Origin: Bacteroidales bacterium
GTDB lineage: Bacteria > Bacteroidota > Bacteroidia > Bacteroidales > UBA932
NCBI GenBank assembly: GCA_024401945.1
Contig: JAKSKC010000025.1
Location: forward strand, 1 to 15,228
Length of the DNA stretch: 15,228 bases
Direction: 5' to 3'
Below the pieces are notes generated by a model. The model was not told the DNA's origin, ran no database searches, and saw only the letters and a list, made by a program, of their open reading frames with translations. Position numbers and translations under genes: made by a program. Positions 13,631 to 15,228 of the stretch are shown piece after piece. How positions within the stretch are numbered: the first letter of the stretch is position 1; every line of letters starts with the position of its first letter.

Positions 13631-14255
13631 GGATGAGTTGAGACTTTATCTGGTCACCGACAGGAAACTGGCGGGGGGAAGAGACTTTCTATCCGTAGTA
13701 AGACAAGCCGTCGAAGGGGGAGTGAGCATAGTTCAGCTGAGGGAGAAATGCATCGGAACACGGGAATTCATAGATCTGGCTCTCAGGCTGAAGGAGTTGC
13801 TGAAACCCTATGGTGTACCGCTGATAATCAATGACAGGGTGGACGTAGCCCTGGCTTCGGATGCGGACGGCGTGCATATCGGACAGTCGGATATGCCCTA
13901 TGAAATGGCACGCGCCATTCTCGGACCGTCGAAGATCATAGGTTTGTCAGTTGAGGACTTCGACCAGGTAATTCAAGCCAATGCCCTGGATGTTGCCTAT
14001 ATAGCGGTATCTCCGGTATTCGCTACGCCCACGAAGACCGACACTGCGGAACCTTTCGGGCTGGAGGGGCTCGAGAAGGCAGTACGGGTGTCTGTTCATC
14101 CGACGGTGGCAATAGGGGGGATGCATGCTATGCCGGCCGCCGGCGTGAGGGATTGCGGCACGGACGGGATTGCTGTTGTCAGCGCCATATTGTGTGCCGA
14201 TGATCCGGCCGCCGCCTCGAAAAAGCTTCTTGAAATCGTAAATTCTTCATTATGA
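13623..14255 (+). CDS. thiE: Thiamine-phosphate synthase
   Basis: ThiE joins hydroxymethylpyrimidine diphosphate to thiazole phosphate, making thiamine monophosphate. The 210-residue TIM-barrel protein shows VQLREKCIGTREFI near the start, INDRVDVALASDADGVHIGQ (about 62-81), AVSPVFATPTKTD and AIGGM, the usual substrate and metal sites. It overlaps thiM by 8 bases and thiD by 4 (ATGA), so the three are translationally coupled. Its length matches single-domain ThiE, not the ThiE-ThiD fusions seen in some species. The start chosen is the ATG at 13623, which gives the standard N-terminus DELRLYLVTDR. Confidence 0.97.
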   Translation: MNKDELRLYLVTDRKLAGGRDFLSVVRQAVEGGVSIVQLREKCIGTREFIDLALRLKELLKPYGVPLIINDRVDVALASDADGVHIGQSDMPYEMARAILGPSKIIGLSVEDFDQVIQANALDVAYIAVSPVFATPTKTDTAEPFGLEGLEKAVRVSVHPTVAIGGMHAMPAAGVRDCGTDGIAVVSAILCADDPAAASKKLLEIVNSSL

Positions 14256-15082
14256 AACACTATCCGACGGTTCTTACCATAGCGGGGAGCGATTCCGGCG
14301 GGGGAGCCGGCATCCAGGCTGACATAAAGGCTATAAGCGCCACCGGCAGCTATGCGGCGAGCGCAATAACGGCAGTAACGGTGCAGAATACCCTCGGGGT
14401 CTCAGCGGTACACGATATCCCTGCGGAAATCATCCGCGGGCAGATATCCGCAGTGCTGGAGGACATCGGGGCGGATGCTGTGAAGATAGGCATGCTGGGC
14501 ACGGTCGAAGCGGTGATGGCGGTAAGGGAGTCGCTGGTGGATGCTGGCATATCCGACATAGTCCTGGACCCGGTGATGGTGGCCACCTCGGGAGACCGCC
14601 TGACGGATGAAGGAGCAGTGAAGGTCCTGGCCCGGGAACTCATTCCGCTTGCAAGGGTGATAACGCCTAATATCCCTGAGGCTGAGATACTTGCAGGGGA
14701 GAAGATATCTTCGCTGGAGGATCTTCCGCGCATCGCCCGCAGACTGTCGGAAAAGTTCTCGACGGTCAGGAAGGTGTCCGTGCTTATGAAGGCCGGACAT
14801 CTGGAAGGGGATGAACTCACGGATTATCTGTACAATGCGGAACAGGACAGCATCATCGGATTCAAATCGGAAAGGATCTGTTCCCGCAACACGCACGGAA
14901 CAGGATGCACACTCTCATCGGCGCTCTCATCATATCTGGCCCGGGGTCTGGGTCTTGACGAAGCCACTGCGAAGGCCAGAGCCTACATATCGAAGGCAAT
15001 AGCTTCAGGAGCGGAATATGAAATCGGACATGGACACGGACCGGTGGACCATTTCTGGAACCTTACCCGCCCATTTTTTTGA
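14252..15082 (+). CDS. thiD: Hydroxymethylpyrimidine (phosphate) kinase
   Basis: ThiD phosphorylates hydroxymethylpyrimidine twice, giving the diphosphate used by ThiE. The 276-residue ribokinase-fold protein opens with TIAGSDSGGGAGIQADIKA. It carries DIVLDPVMVATSGDRL and TPNIPEAEILAG, and ends its catalytic site with NTHGTGCTLSSALSSYLARG, where the GTGC loop holds the anion hole. It begins inside the thiE stop (ATGA). With ThiM and ThiE it makes a complete salvage route from the free pyrimidine and thiazole to thiamine phosphate. The 3' end overlaps an apparent integrase fragment on the opposite strand, but the coding frame is intact to TGA. Confidence 0.97.
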   Translation: MKHYPTVLTIAGSDSGGGAGIQADIKAISATGSYAASAITAVTVQNTLGVSAVHDIPAEIIRGQISAVLEDIGADAVKIGMLGTVEAVMAVRESLVDAGISDIVLDPVMVATSGDRLTDEGAVKVLARELIPLARVITPNIPEAEILAGEKISSLEDLPRIARRLSEKFSTVRKVSVLMKAGHLEGDELTDYLYNAEQDSIIGFKSERICSRNTHGTGCTLSSALSSYLARGLGLDEATAKARAYISKAIASGAEYEIGHGHGPVDHFWNLTRPFF

Positions 15083-15214
15083 GAAGGCACTGGATAAGGT
15101 CACCTTTGCCCTCCCGAAGATGCATACCGTTAGTTACTATGCCCCAGGGTACCCTTTCTTGTCTGCTCTGCTCTTCCTGCAATAGAAGCTGACGTTGAAT
15201 GTTGTGTGTGTCAT
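15063..15214 (-). pseudogene. Decayed N-terminal fragment of a tyrosine-type integrase
   Basis: An ATG at 15214 on the minus strand opens MTHTTFNVSFYCRKSRADKK, then GYPGA and a stop at 15137. FNVSFYCRKSRADKKGY strongly resembles the arm-binding N-terminus of Bacteroidota phage- and transposon-type integrases, where GYAPIELS and an ING motif usually follow. In the next frame the same strand continues as VPWGIVTNGMHLREGKG to a stop at 15063, inside the 3' end of thiD. A small deletion or frameshift after about residue 21 would explain this. The rest of the integrase is missing on the thiD side. The call rests on memory of the family pattern and on about 17 residues. It could instead be a chance short frame. 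Confidence 0.42.
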
Positions 15215-15228
15215 TGTTTTACGTGTTT

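Overview
The window reads as a stretch of chromosome from a member of the Bacteroidota, most likely an order Bacteroidales gut or rumen type. The evidence is Bacteroidota-type promoters (TAnnTTTG at -7) before several genes, no clear Shine-Dalgarno sites, a GH92 mannosidase, a Bacteroidota-style LptE and SecG, and a PheS with the four-cysteine insert I associate with this phylum. I cannot name a genus.

Layout, left to right. (1) 1-447, minus strand: start of rpsG and complete rpsL, with a promoter and a GC-rich leader hairpin. (2) 541-2184, minus: a lipoprotein with an OmpA-like segment and tetratricopeptide-like repeats. (3) 2260-4343, plus: a sigma-54 activator without sensor domain, overlapping lptE by 4 bases, then secG with its own promoter. 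(4) 4348-8631, minus: a C69 dipeptidase followed by a GH92 alpha-mannosidase, a likely glycoprotein-degrading pair. (5) 8701-10760, plus: a small secreted protein, pheS and queH. (6) 10761-11084: an AT-rich, repeat-filled region with no gene. (7) 11085-12142, plus: a ParA ATPase and a small ribbon-helix-helix protein, a plasmid-like partition cassette. (8) 12191-12733, plus: rubrerythrin. (9) 12752-15082, plus: a TPP riboswitch and the overlapping thiamine salvage genes thiM, thiE and thiD. (10) 15063-15214, minus: a frame-broken fragment that looks like the N-terminus of a Bacteroidota tyrosine integrase.

Most of the window is housekeeping. The unusual part is the partition cassette. Seven copies or near copies of GTAGAATARTA, in both orientations, fill the 324 bases before parA, together with a perfect 10-bp inverted repeat, a smaller palindrome against the parA promoter and one DnaA-box-like 9-mer. 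The same repeat occurs about 3.8 kb away, filling the 21 bases between the dipeptidase and mannosidase genes. In both places it starts at a stop codon. This could be a chromosomal centromere-like system with dispersed sites, or an integrated plasmid remnant lying near a dispersed repeat family. The sequence alone does not decide between them.
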